Source: Desulfotignum sp.
GTDB taxonomy: Bacteria > Desulfobacterota > Desulfobacteria > Desulfobacterales > Desulfobacteraceae
Direction: 5' to 3'
Length of the DNA: 64,000 nucleotides
Assembly (NCBI GenBank): GCA_011389555.1
Contig: JAABUD010000225.1
Coordinates: forward strand, 17,918 to 81,917
Shown one piece after another: positions 52,301 to 61,199 of the stretch. Both the position numbers and the translations under genes were made by a program. Numbering within the stretch: position 1 is the first letter of the stretch; each line of letters begins with the position of its first letter. Under the pieces are notes generated by a model. It saw only the letters and a list, made by a program, of their open reading frames with translations. It searched no databases and was not told the origin of the DNA.

Positions 52301-52948
52301 CTAACGGGTTGAATGGGTGAAAAATTTCCTGCGCATCCGGTCAAAATGATCGGTCAGCACCTTTCTTCGGAACGTACCCATGGATTTTGTGTCCCGGGTA
52401 TGAATCAAATCGGACAGATTCCCGATCTCTTCAACCATGCTGGTGACTTCCTCATTCCAGTCACCTTTATCCATGGCACCATACCACAGCCGGAAGGTCT
52501 GGGTGTACAGCCGATCGGAAATTTCCTTTAAGACCGGATTGCCTGCGGCATCATGAATCGTGTTTCGGAGGTCTGTATCGATGGCAGCCATGGCTTTGCG
52601 ATCCTTGTTGTCAAACAGGACCGCGCACCGCTCTTTGATCTCTTTGAGTACCATCCGGTGGGAATCGTTGAGTTGATTCGCAGCCAGCTGGATTTCCAGG
52701 ACCTCACATTCAAACCGCACCTGGAACACATGCATGATTTTATTGAATTCGATTTCCGTCACCATGCTCCCGGTTCGAGGAATAATCCGGACCAGTTGTT
52801 CCCATTCCAGGCGGTTGAGAACATTGCGCACCGGTGACCGGCTGACCTCAAACTCCTGAGCCAGGATATTTTCATTGAGAATCTGACCGGGTTCATACTC
52901 CATGTACAGAATTCGCTCCCGCAGGATATTGAACATGTTTCGATTCAT
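52301..52948 (-). CDS. GntR family transcriptional regulator (FCD type)
   Basis: The 215-residue protein has an N-terminal winged helix (NILRERILYMEYEPGQILNENILAQEFEVSRSPVR) and a C-terminal all-helical FCD ligand domain. FCD regulators usually respond to small carboxylates or amino acids. ATG 52948 was chosen as the start of homology; GAGG lies 9 bp upstream and an ORF start at 53068 covers the divergent promoter. The neighbour genes (racemases, TRAP transporter) and the nearby operator suggest that it represses them until a substrate is present. Confidence 0.88.
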   Translation of the reverse strand: MNRNMFNILRERILYMEYEPGQILNENILAQEFEVSRSPVRNVLNRLEWEQLVRIIPRTGSMVTEIEFNKIMHVFQVRFECEVLEIQLAANQLNDSHRMVLKEIKERCAVLFDNKDRKAMAAIDTDLRNTIHDAAGNPVLKEISDRLYTQTFRLWYGAMDKGDWNEEVTSMVEEIGNLSDLIHTRDTKSMGTFRRKVLTDHFDRMRRKFFTHSTR

Positions 52949-53037
52949 AGTCCACAGCCTCATTTTTGCAGTCAACATCCATTTGAACCGGATTGTGGGC
53001 TGAAACAATATTTTATGGCCCGGTCCAATAAAAAAGC

Positions 53038-53067
53038 TTGACATGAAATTTCGCTCACTGGTATACA
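53038..53067 (+). promoter_or_regulatory. Strong promoter for the racemase/TRAP genes
   Basis: TTGACA (53038-53043), an 18-bp spacer and TATACA (53062-53067) form a near-consensus promoter 83 bp before the racemase start codon. The -10 is embedded in the putative GntR operator. Confidence 0.65.
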
Positions 53068-53069
53068 AG
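53058..53069. promoter_or_regulatory. Putative GntR (FCD) operator
   Basis: The 12-bp sequence CTGGTATACAAG is an inverted repeat with one mismatched pair around GTATAC, similar to the T-G-G/T-TATAC-A core reported for FCD-type GntR sites. It overlaps the -10 box of the divergent promoter, which suits repression by the adjacent regulator. Confidence 0.55.
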
Positions 53070-53149
53070 TAACAACATTAATGATAAAAATAAAGGTATT
53101 TTTACAGAAATACAATATATTCCAAACCCGAATCCATCACCGGAGGGCA

Positions 53150-53884
53150 ATGACCGTTTATCGCATCCACAGTAAAACCCAGGCCTGGTACGGAGAATCC
53201 ATCGGCATCCTGATTCTGGATGCTGCCTATCCCTGCGTTCCCGGCAATGTGGGCAATGCCAGCACATTTCCTTTTCCGGTCCGGTATGAAAGAGTGACCG
53301 GCGCCTCCATCGACCGGCTGCTCAATCAGCAGGACCCCGCGCTGGCGGAACCGTTCATCCAGGCGGCCAAAAACGTTCAGGCCCAGGGGGTCAAAGCCAT
53401 TACCGGGGCCTGCGGGTTCATGGCCCTGTTTCAGCGGCAGGTAACGGCTGCCGTTGACATCCCGGTCTTTCTTTCCAGTCTTTTACAGATCCCATTGATC
53501 TATCAGATGACCCGAAAACCCATCGGCATCATCACGGCCAACGCATCCAGCCTCAAAAAAGAACATTTTGCCGCGGTCAATGTCACTTCGGATATTCCGG
53601 TGATCATTGCGGGCATGGAAACACAACCGGAATTTTCCAGTGCCGTGCTCGAAGAAAAAGGAACACTGGATTCAGATAAAGTGCAAAATGAGGTTGTATC
53701 CGTGGCCGAAACACTGGTGAAAAAACATCCGGACATCGGGGCTGTGGTACTGGAATGCAGCGATCTGCCGCCCTATGCTTATGCGGTGCAGGCAGCGGTA
53801 CAGCGTCCGGTGTTTGACTTTTTTACCATGATCAACCATGTGCACACCGCACTTGTGCGCACGCCTTTTTCAGGATTCATGTAA
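53150..53884 (+). CDS. Aspartate/glutamate racemase superfamily protein
   Basis: The 244-residue protein has the two-domain Asp/Glu/hydantoin racemase fold. The catalytic cysteine pair candidates are C88 in ITGACGF and C203 in VLECSDLPPYA, spaced as expected, so a two-base racemisation is feasible. It could also be a hydantoin racemase or maleate-isomerase-like enzyme; the substrate is not predictable. ATG 53150 is preceded by GGAGG 3 bp upstream, and the ORF start at 53081 has no ribosome site. It is first in a gene set with TRAP transport. Confidence 0.85.
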   Translation: MTVYRIHSKTQAWYGESIGILILDAAYPCVPGNVGNASTFPFPVRYERVTGASIDRLLNQQDPALAEPFIQAAKNVQAQGVKAITGACGFMALFQRQVTAAVDIPVFLSSLLQIPLIYQMTRKPIGIITANASSLKKEHFAAVNVTSDIPVIIAGMETQPEFSSAVLEEKGTLDSDKVQNEVVSVAETLVKKHPDIGAVVLECSDLPPYAYAVQAAVQRPVFDFFTMINHVHTALVRTPFSGFM

Positions 53885-53981
53885 ATGGATGTCACCGGAA
53901 ATCAGATTTCAGGTTTCAAGAGCAGCATATATGTGTTATAGCCATGTGTATGCTGATAATATTATATCAAAAGGAGGAAAC

Positions 53982-55040
53982 ATGCGGAAAAAATCACTGT
54001 TACTAAAAGGACTGGCAATTTCATTGATCTGCGGGCTGTTGCTGGCGACAGCCCCTGTCCAGGCCGATGCCAAGGACAAGGTATTCAAATGGCAGCCTTC
54101 ATCCTGGCTCCCCTCGGGAGTCAGCTGGGACACCATCGGGTATGTTTCAGAAAAGGTGGGAAAGATGTCCAACGGACGTCTGCAGATGACCCCGAGTTCC
54201 CCCGGCGCCATTGTTCCGGTGGCTGAACAGCTCAGCGCTGTCGGCATGGGGATCATGAAAGCCACATTCATCTGGCCGGGATATTTCCCGGGCGAACTGC
54301 CGGTTGCCTTCATGCACGGGGACTGCTTTGCCGCCCCCAAAACCATCGGCGAGCTGCGCTATCTGTATGAAACCTATGAAGATGGCAGAATCATGGAGCT
54401 TCTGCGGGAAGAATATGCCAAACACGGGGTACACCTGGTGGGCAACATGTACTGGACACTGGACAACCTCATGATTTCCAAAAAACCCATTAACGGGGTC
54501 GATGACATCGACGGCATGAAATTCAGGACATCTGAATTGATCGCATTGCAGCTGGCTGATCTGGGCGCCGGCACTATCTGGGTTCCCGGAGACGAGATCT
54601 ACACCATGCTGTCCACAGGCGCTGTGGATGCCATCACTTTTTCCCATGCTGCAGACATGGTGGCAATGGGATTTCATGAAGTCACCCAATACTGGGTGAA
54701 ATATCCCAAAGCCGTAGGACCGGCAGCAGATGCCCTGATTGTGAACCTCAAAGAATGGAACAAACTGCCGGATGACCTGAAAGCCATCGTGGAAACGGCC
54801 GTTGAAGCCGGTACCGCCAGAAACGATTACGAGGCGGAACGTGTCATTGCCGAAGCATGGGATTATGTCGAAGGACAAGGCATTGAAATCATCGAATGGT
54901 CGGAAGAAGATGCCAAAATCCTGGCGGGCAAAGCCAGAGAAGTGGTGCCGGAAAAATACCTGGAAGATCCTGCCTTTGCTGAAATTTTCGGCATAGTTGA
55001 CCAATGGGCCGTTGAAATGGGGTACTGGGACAAAAAGTAA
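53982..55040 (+). CDS. dctP: TRAP transporter substrate-binding protein DctP
   Basis: The 352-residue precursor has a signal peptide of about 29 residues (cleavage near VQADA). It matches the DctP family (WQPSSWLPSG, ILRTSEL-type FRTSELIALQLADLGAG, the ligand-arginine region in KFRTS) of periplasmic proteins for organic anions or amino acids. ATG 53982 was chosen for the ideal AAGGAGG upstream; the ORF from 53838 overlaps the racemase. A hairpin follows before dctQ. Confidence 0.92.
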   Translation: MRKKSLLLKGLAISLICGLLLATAPVQADAKDKVFKWQPSSWLPSGVSWDTIGYVSEKVGKMSNGRLQMTPSSPGAIVPVAEQLSAVGMGIMKATFIWPGYFPGELPVAFMHGDCFAAPKTIGELRYLYETYEDGRIMELLREEYAKHGVHLVGNMYWTLDNLMISKKPINGVDDIDGMKFRTSELIALQLADLGAGTIWVPGDEIYTMLSTGAVDAITFSHAADMVAMGFHEVTQYWVKYPKAVGPAADALIVNLKEWNKLPDDLKAIVETAVEAGTARNDYEAERVIAEAWDYVEGQGIEIIEWSEEDAKILAGKAREVVPEKYLEDPAFAEIFGIVDQWAVEMGYWDKK

Positions 55041-55054
55041 TTATTATCCTCTGT

Positions 55055-55088
55055 AAAAGGCCTCCCTGCAAAGCCGGGGAGGCCTTTT
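55055..55088 (+). terminator. Hairpin between dctP and dctQ
   Basis: AAAAGGCCTCCC (55055-55066) and GGGAGGCCTTTT (55077-55088) form a perfect 12-bp stem with a 10-nt loop ending in a T-run. In an operon it may act as a partial terminator or 3' stabiliser, giving more DctP than DctQM, as usual for binding proteins. Confidence 0.7.
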
Positions 55089-55135
55089 ACACATCTGAAT
55101 ATTAATTGCTGACCGAAGAAAAGAGAGGATGAGAG

Positions 55136-55642
55136 ATGAAACAGATCCTGACTGTCATTGACAGTATCAGTGAGTGGAGCGGAAAAATCGTCAGTTTTCT
55201 GATTGTTTTCATCACGGCGATTCTGCTGTATGAGGTGGCCATGAGATTTGTGTTCAATGCCCCCACCAACTGGGCCCACGAGTTGACGATGCACATGTTC
55301 GGGTTCTTGTCGGTACTGGCTGGTGCCTATGTGCTTCGGTATGATGAGCATGTGAAAATAGATATCATTTACAATCTATTTCCTCCCAGAGCCAGGGCCA
55401 TTATTGACAGTATCACCTATCTGGTTTTCTTTTTGTTTGTCGGCTTATTGCTCTGGCACAGCACAGCCATTGCCATGTGGGCCATAAAAATTGGACAGAC
55501 GGTTTCTCCTTCGCCCTGGGGATCACCTTTGTGGCCCACCAAGACTGCTGTGCCCGTGGCTGCCCTGCTCCTTCTTCTGCAGGGAATCGCCCAGTTCATC
55601 AGAGTTCTCACCTTCGCTGTCACTGGAAAGGAATTATCATGA
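55136..55642 (+). CDS. dctQ: TRAP transporter small permease DctQ
   Basis: The 168-residue membrane protein has four hydrophobic segments, the DctQ-type NAPTNWAHELTMHMFGFLSVLAGAYVLRYDEHVKID core (recognised by its NWAHEL and DEHVKID parts), and a family C-terminus. It is 47 bp after the dctP hairpin and overlaps dctM by 4 bp (ATGA). Confidence 0.92.
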   Translation: MKQILTVIDSISEWSGKIVSFLIVFITAILLYEVAMRFVFNAPTNWAHELTMHMFGFLSVLAGAYVLRYDEHVKIDIIYNLFPPRARAIIDSITYLVFFLFVGLLLWHSTAIAMWAIKIGQTVSPSPWGSPLWPTKTAVPVAALLLLLQGIAQFIRVLTFAVTGKELS

Positions 55643-56955
55643 CTGAATGGCTTCCAATGGCGGTTCTTATCGCCGGGCTGATGATGGGCCTCTTATCCGG
55701 CTTTCCCATGGCATTCACCCTGGCAGGCACATCGGTTATCGCCGCTGTCATATTCTTGGGTCCGGACAGCCTGGGGTTCGTTGCCACCAACGTATTCGGC
55801 ATGATGTCCAACATGATTTTGATTGCCATGCCCCTGTTCATATTCATGGCATGTGTCCTGGAAAAATCAGATGTGGCCCATGACATGTACGCGTTTATCC
55901 ACCAGGTGCTCGGTCCTTTGCGGGGCGGGCTGGCCATGGGAACTGTTTTCATCTGTGCCATCATTGCAGCCATGTCCGGGGTCAGCACCACCGGGGTTGT
56001 CACCATGGGTATCATCGCGTTGCCCATCATGCTGCAGCAGCGGTATAACAAAAGCATCGCCATCGGCCCGATACTGGCCGGGGGGGCATTGGGTCTTCTG
56101 ATTCCCCCCAGTGTGTCTTTGATCATTTATGCCATGATCGCGCGGGTATCCATCGGCAGGCTGTTTGCCGGAGCCATTGTTCCCGGTTTGGTGCTGGTGT
56201 TCGGCTATGTGGCCTATATCGGCATCCGAAGCTATTTCCAGCCCAACCTGGCACCGGCACTGCCGCCGGAAGAACGGCTGCCCTGGCGCCAGAAACTGGC
56301 CATGGGAAAAAGCCTGGTCCTGCCGGTACTGATCATCATTGCAGTGCTGGGTTCCATTTTCAAGGGAATCGCCTCCCCCACGGAAGCGGCTGCCGTGGGT
56401 GCGGGCGGTGCGTTGATCAGTGCATTCTTGAACGGCAAACTCAACTGGCAGATGCTCAAGGACTCCTGCTACCGGACCATGGGCATCAACGGGATGATCA
56501 TGTGGATCCTTTTTGGTGCCACCTGCTTTACCAGTGTGTTTTTCCGCACCGGCGGGCAGGAGATCATCAGTGACATGATGCTGGGCATTGACAACCCGAT
56601 ATATATTTTCGGCATCATATTGCTGACCATGATTGTACTGGGGTTTTTCCTGGATGAAATCACCCAGATCATGATCACCGTGCCGGTATTTCTGCCCATC
56701 GTTGTCCAGCTGGGCTATGACCCGGTGTGGTTTGGTGTTCTTTTCATGACCCAGGTGCAGATGGATTATCTGACCCCGCCCTTTGGATTCACCCTGTTCT
56801 ACCTGAAGGGGGTGGCCCCGCCTGAGGTCAGCATGGGGGACATCTACCGGTCCATTCTGCCGTTTCTATTAATCCAGCTGACGGTCGTGATATTGATTTT
56901 ATTGTTCCCGCAGATTGTTCTGTGGCTGCCTGACAGCGTATTCGGCATACGATAG
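55639..56955 (+). CDS. dctM: TRAP transporter large permease DctM
   Basis: DctM is the sodium-coupled transmembrane channel of the TRAP system. The 438-residue protein has about 12 membrane segments with GLLSGFPMAFTLAG, GGALGLLIPPSVSLIIYAMI and GFFLDEITQIMITVPVFLP, all family signatures. The start ATG 55639 overlaps dctQ. An ORF from 55477 covers dctQ in another frame and is rejected. The next gene begins 6 bp later. Confidence 0.94.
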   Translation: MTEWLPMAVLIAGLMMGLLSGFPMAFTLAGTSVIAAVIFLGPDSLGFVATNVFGMMSNMILIAMPLFIFMACVLEKSDVAHDMYAFIHQVLGPLRGGLAMGTVFICAIIAAMSGVSTTGVVTMGIIALPIMLQQRYNKSIAIGPILAGGALGLLIPPSVSLIIYAMIARVSIGRLFAGAIVPGLVLVFGYVAYIGIRSYFQPNLAPALPPEERLPWRQKLAMGKSLVLPVLIIIAVLGSIFKGIASPTEAAAVGAGGALISAFLNGKLNWQMLKDSCYRTMGINGMIMWILFGATCFTSVFFRTGGQEIISDMMLGIDNPIYIFGIILLTMIVLGFFLDEITQIMITVPVFLPIVVQLGYDPVWFGVLFMTQVQMDYLTPPFGFTLFYLKGVAPPEVSMGDIYRSILPFLLIQLTVVILILLFPQIVLWLPDSVFGIR

Positions 56956-56961
56956 AAAACC

Positions 56962-57975
56962 ATGAACGTTACCCACACCATTACCACTGTCGACACCCAC
57001 ACCATGGGCGAGCCCACCCGGGTGGTCACTGCCGGCATTGCCCATATTCCGGGAAAGCAGATGGCGGACAAAAAAAACTGGCTGTCGGAACACCTGGACC
57101 CCATACGGCGCATGCTCATGCTGGAACCCAGGGGGCACCAGGACATGTTCGGGGCGATTCTCACGGAACCGGTCACAGATGGGGCCGATGCCGGTGTGAT
57201 CTTCATGGACAGCGGCGGGTATCTGGACATGTGCGGCCATGGCAGCATGGGGGCTGTGGTGGTGCTTCTGGAAACCGGTATGCTGTCCCGGGAGTCCCAT
57301 GAAACTGACCATATCCGGACCCTGGCCCTGGATACCCCGGCCGGACTGATCCATGCCCGGGCTGTCATGGAAAACAGCCGGGTCCACCAGGTGACCATCC
57401 AAAACCGGGAGTCTTTTTTCTGCGAATCTATGGACATCCACCTGGACACCATCGGAAGGGTGCCGGTGGATATCGCTTATGGGGGAAACTATTTTGCCCT
57501 GGTCAATGCCGATCATTTGAACCTGGCTGTGACCCCGGTCCATATCGACGACCTGAAAAAACAGGGCCTGGCCATTCGAACGGCCGTGAACCAGCAGTTC
57601 TCTTTTTCACACCCTGGTTCCGGAGTTCCGGCCACCGTCGCATTGACCGAAATTTATGAGAACACGGATCCCCCCCGGAACATTGTGGTGTTCGGAAACG
57701 GGCAGGTGGACCGGTCCCCCTGCGGCACCGGGACCTGCGCCAAAATGGCATTTCTGCATCATAAGGGCCGGCTCAAACCCGGAGCCCCCTATGCCTATCA
57801 AAGTGTTTTCGGCACAGAATTCATTGGCGAAATTGTTGAAGAAACCGCAATAGGCGACCGGCCCGCCATTGTACCGGAAATCACCGGAAAAGCCTGGATC
57901 ACGGGATTTCATCAATTTGTGGTGGATGACACCGATCCGTACGGGTATGGATTCACCCTGCAGCACCCTTCCTGA
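56962..57975 (+). CDS. Proline racemase / hydroxyproline epimerase family protein
   Basis: The 337-residue protein has both catalytic cysteines of the two-base proline racemase fold: C91 in DMCGHGSMG and C254 in RSPCGTGTC. Members with Thr in place of Cys are dehydratases; both Cys here predict an epimerase or racemase of proline or 4-hydroxyproline. TVDTHTMGEPTRVV is a family start. Following a TRAP transporter, it suggests uptake of a D- or hydroxy-proline-like substrate. Chain length is normal. Confidence 0.9.
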   Translation: MNVTHTITTVDTHTMGEPTRVVTAGIAHIPGKQMADKKNWLSEHLDPIRRMLMLEPRGHQDMFGAILTEPVTDGADAGVIFMDSGGYLDMCGHGSMGAVVVLLETGMLSRESHETDHIRTLALDTPAGLIHARAVMENSRVHQVTIQNRESFFCESMDIHLDTIGRVPVDIAYGGNYFALVNADHLNLAVTPVHIDDLKKQGLAIRTAVNQQFSFSHPGSGVPATVALTEIYENTDPPRNIVVFGNGQVDRSPCGTGTCAKMAFLHHKGRLKPGAPYAYQSVFGTEFIGEIVEETAIGDRPAIVPEITGKAWITGFHQFVVDDTDPYGYGFTLQHPS

Positions 57976-57987
57976 AACGGCACGCGC

Positions 57988-59316
57988 TCAAAGCGGCACA
58001 GACACGGTATCGATCAAAGCCGGCAGCTGATTTCGGCTGAATCCCAGGACGTCCAGGGATTCAGCCAGGCGGCGGGCATCCATCCGTTCCAGTTCCTGCC
58101 CCATGGTGAATCTGGACAGGATCAGATCTGAAAAAAACACCAGATGGGTCAGTTCCGGATATTCTTCTGCTTTTTCAGGCTCATGGTGACAGGCAATGGG
58201 GTCATACAGCACATCCGGCAATCCCCACAACCGGGCCAGGGTACAGCCGGTTTCAGCGTGGGTGGTGTCAAAACACGCTTTTTCACTGGTGATCAGATCC
58301 TTTCCCTCCTCCAGGATGCGGCGGTAGAAAAAAGGAATGGCCTCGGCCACATACTGATCCAGTACTACTTTGCCGATATCGTGAAGCAGGCCGGCCGTGT
58401 AGGCCACTGCCGGCGACACCCGATTCGATGTCCTCTTCGCCAGGCTTTCGCAGGCAACCGCCATGCCCAGGGAATGGTTGTAAAGTCCGCCCTTGCACAG
58501 GGAATACCCCCGGCTGTATCCAAAAATCCCCGAATCGACGGCCGCTGACAACACCAGCATCAAAAACCGCTTTTCACCCATCAGGACCAGGGCCCTGTCA
58601 ATGGAGTCCGTGTTCATTTTGCGGCTGAACAGGGCGCTGTTGCACAGCTGGATCACCTTGGCACTGATCACCTGGTCCTGTCGGACCTCTTTTGCCACAT
58701 CCTCCAGGCTGTTCATGTCATTGTGGATCATACGCAGCAGTTTCAATGCGATCTGGGGAATGGGTCTGATTGTCTGGATGGTTTCTCTGATCTGTTCCGG
58801 GGTCGGACAGACCGGGACCGGGGAATTGTGAGAAATTTCCGGATATATCATCGGCGTGATCTCCGTGTCACCGCTAGACAGATCCAGACTCATGCGGCAG
58901 GAGAAGTATCCGCCGATTTCTGCTTTCAAAATCGAAATACCTTCTTTTTCAAGCAGGTTACATGCAATTTCAGCTGTCCGTCCTCCAATATCCAGATCCA
59001 GATCCAGCTGAGAAACCGGACCGATCAGCCCACCGCCGGCCAGTGTCGCCTGGAGCCTCGATGTGTGTGCGCCCTTTTCACAAAGTGCTTGAATGAACAG
59101 GGGAAGACCGGTACTGGCAAATTTTTCCGGCTGCCAGGGCCTGCTTTTTTCAATGGGTTCCGGAAGAAGCAGATGATGAAGCCCCCCCACTCCGGTTTCA
59201 GAATCCCACAATGTCACCCCCACACAACTGCCCAGGTAGGCATCCAGGACAAGGGACTCAGTCCCGGAAACCACAAAACTGCCGGAGGGTATAATCTGTC
59301 GCGGTCTGACGGTCAT
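57988..59316 (-). CDS. CheD-HDOD fusion protein
   Basis: This 442-residue protein fuses an N-terminal CheD-like deamidase domain (about 1-165) to a C-terminal HDOD domain (about 175-375). CheD deamidates glutamines on chemoreceptors; the catalytic Cys (C31 in LGSCVGV) and His (H48 in GGLHHLLLP) are kept at the 17-residue spacing, but the third position, Thr in T. maritima, is Asp25. HDOD is an HD-related signalling domain (LLHDIGKVVL). ATG 59316 gives a CheD start like homologues; 59370 is possible. No chemotaxis genes are nearby. Confidence 0.85.
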   Translation of the reverse strand: MTVRPRQIIPSGSFVVSGTESLVLDAYLGSCVGVTLWDSETGVGGLHHLLLPEPIEKSRPWQPEKFASTGLPLFIQALCEKGAHTSRLQATLAGGGLIGPVSQLDLDLDIGGRTAEIACNLLEKEGISILKAEIGGYFSCRMSLDLSSGDTEITPMIYPEISHNSPVPVCPTPEQIRETIQTIRPIPQIALKLLRMIHNDMNSLEDVAKEVRQDQVISAKVIQLCNSALFSRKMNTDSIDRALVLMGEKRFLMLVLSAAVDSGIFGYSRGYSLCKGGLYNHSLGMAVACESLAKRTSNRVSPAVAYTAGLLHDIGKVVLDQYVAEAIPFFYRRILEEGKDLITSEKACFDTTHAETGCTLARLWGLPDVLYDPIACHHEPEKAEEYPELTHLVFFSDLILSRFTMGQELERMDARRLAESLDVLGFSRNQLPALIDTVSVPL

Positions 59317-59501
59317 CTCGATATCCAATCCTTTTATCACAAAATAATTGAGCCAGAGATATACAGCCATTCCCGCAACAAATCAACCCGGATAGTTGAT
59401 ATATGTCATTCAGCTGGCATTTGCCGTGAAATGGTATCGATGTACCGATGATGGCATCGGTACCCGGTGACAAAACCGTGTTTTTGTGTTAGTTTCACAA
59501 T

Positions 59502-60629
59502 ATGGAAAGCAAGAGTCTGACATGGATGACATCCCGACTGTCGGCAGTGATTCTGGCTGCCGGATTTTCCTCCCGGATGAACGCATTCAAGCCCCTGCTG
59601 CCGGTGGGTGAAACCCCCATGATTCAGGCAGCCATCGACCGGTTCAAGATCAACGGCATCTCCGACATCATCGTGGTCACCGGCCACCACCGGCAACTGC
59701 TGGAACCGGTGGTGAGAAATGCCGGGGCCCGGCCGGTATTTCATCCCGGGTTTGCATCCGGCATGCTGGGGTCCATTCAGCAGGGGGTCCGGCATATCCG
59801 GCCCGGACAAACCGGATGGTTTCTTCTTCCGACAGATATACCCGCGGTTCGCCCCTCGACGGTCCGGCAGATGATCCGAAAATTTTATGCCGATCCGCAC
59901 CGGATCATCATGCCCTGTTTCAAAGGACAGCCGGGACATCCCCCCCTGATTCCCTGTGAACTGACCCCACAGATCATGGCACTGGGGAAGGAATCCACCC
60001 TGCGGGACCTGCTGGCAGCGGAAAAGGAAAGGACCGTGAACCTGACCCGCCATGACCGGGGAATCCTGATGGATGCGGATAACCCGGCCGGATACCGGCG
60101 GATTATAGACAAAGTCCGGCATCTGGATATTCCGGACAAGGAAGAATGTCTGTCCATCATTGACCAGGAGCTGCCTCTGGAACATCCGGTCCGGACCCAT
60201 CTGGCGGATGTGGCCATGACCGCTTTGAAACTGACCCGTGCGGTAACCGATCCGATAAACCCGGACCGGGTGGCAGCTGCAGCACTGCTCCATGACGTCA
60301 AACGAATGGAAAAAAACCATGCCCATGCGGGTGCGGCACTGCTTCGGGACTTAGGATTCAGCAAGACAGCCGCAATCGTATCCCAGCACATGGATATTGA
60401 ACTGGATCTCCATACTCCGGTCCAGGAAAAGGAACTGGTTTATTTTGCAGACAAACTGTGCACCCGCCACGGTCTGGACATCGACTATCACCAGCGGTTC
60501 AAAGACAGCCTTGAAAAGGTCCCGTGGGCCGCAACCAGCATCTGGAAACGATATGAAGATACAAGGCAGATACAGGCCCGAATTGAAGCCTCCGCACAAC
60601 AATCCATTACAAAAATACTGGCAGACTGA
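59502..60629 (+). CDS. MocA-like nucleotidyltransferase fused to HD domain
   Basis: The N-terminal domain (about 12-200) is a MobA/MocA-type molybdopterin cofactor cytidylyl/guanylyltransferase (VILAAGFSSRMNAFKPLLPVG, FLLPTDIPAV). The C-terminal domain (about 220-340) is an HD hydrolase fold (AAALLHDVKRMEKNHAHAG). MocA attaches CMP to molybdopterin for molybdenum hydroxylases. With xdhC and a molybdopterin-binding protein nearby, a hydroxylase-maturation role is likely. The HD part may be regulatory or cleave a nucleotide; its substrate is unknown. The gene is divergent from the CheD-HDOD gene. Confidence 0.85.
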   Translation: MESKSLTWMTSRLSAVILAAGFSSRMNAFKPLLPVGETPMIQAAIDRFKINGISDIIVVTGHHRQLLEPVVRNAGARPVFHPGFASGMLGSIQQGVRHIRPGQTGWFLLPTDIPAVRPSTVRQMIRKFYADPHRIIMPCFKGQPGHPPLIPCELTPQIMALGKESTLRDLLAAEKERTVNLTRHDRGILMDADNPAGYRRIIDKVRHLDIPDKEECLSIIDQELPLEHPVRTHLADVAMTALKLTRAVTDPINPDRVAAAALLHDVKRMEKNHAHAGAALLRDLGFSKTAAIVSQHMDIELDLHTPVQEKELVYFADKLCTRHGLDIDYHQRFKDSLEKVPWAATSIWKRYEDTRQIQARIEASAQQSITKILAD

Positions 60630-61170
60630 CGGCCTGGTGTTTCTTTTGCGGCACGGGCAGATTGCCGGTTCCGGAACCCGGCGGTTCATCGGTATCTCTG
60701 ACGTGGACCTGGATGCCACGGGCAGATCCCAGGCCGAATACTGGCACCAGGCATTTTTACCGCTGAAAATCGATGCCATCCTTTCCAGCGGTCTCATCCG
60801 GTGCCGGCAGACCGCCCGAATGATCGCCGAAGATCGGGAAATCATATTTGACCCGGCATTGAATGAAATCAACCTGGGACAGTGGGACGGGCGGACATTC
60901 GATGAAATCAAACACCAGGACCCGGATGGGTTCAGGCAGCGGGGAAACCACCTGGATACATTCCGACCGCCAAACGGAGAAAGTTTTCACGATGTCCAGT
61001 GCCGGGCCGTCCCTTTTTTCAATCAATGCCTTCAACAACCCGGCACCCGCCTGTTTGTCACCCATGCCGGGGTCATCCGGGCAATCCTGTGTCATGTCAT
61101 GGGCCTGGCACTGAAAAACCTGTTCCAGATCAATGTGTCGTATGGCCAGTTGTTTGTGATTCAGACTTGA
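60553..61170 (+). CDS. Histidine phosphatase superfamily protein (alpha-ribazole phosphatase-like)
   Basis: The 205-residue protein has the phosphatase signature LLRHGQIAG, and QTARMIAED, LGQWDGRTFDEI, FVTHAGVIRAILC match the phosphoglycerate-mutase-like/cobalamin CobC group. Its substrate could be a phosphorylated nucleotide-derived intermediate. The start is uncertain: ATG 60553 overlaps the MocA-HD gene by 77 bp and lies before the RHG motif by about 34 residues; an alternative GTG near 60637 has no ribosome site. Confidence 0.8.
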   Translation: MKIQGRYRPELKPPHNNPLQKYWQTDGLVFLLRHGQIAGSGTRRFIGISDVDLDATGRSQAEYWHQAFLPLKIDAILSSGLIRCRQTARMIAEDREIIFDPALNEINLGQWDGRTFDEIKHQDPDGFRQRGNHLDTFRPPNGESFHDVQCRAVPFFNQCLQQPGTRLFVTHAGVIRAILCHVMGLALKNLFQINVSYGQLFVIQT

Positions 61171-61199
61171 CTGGGCGTTACGACGTCAATAACTGAAAA

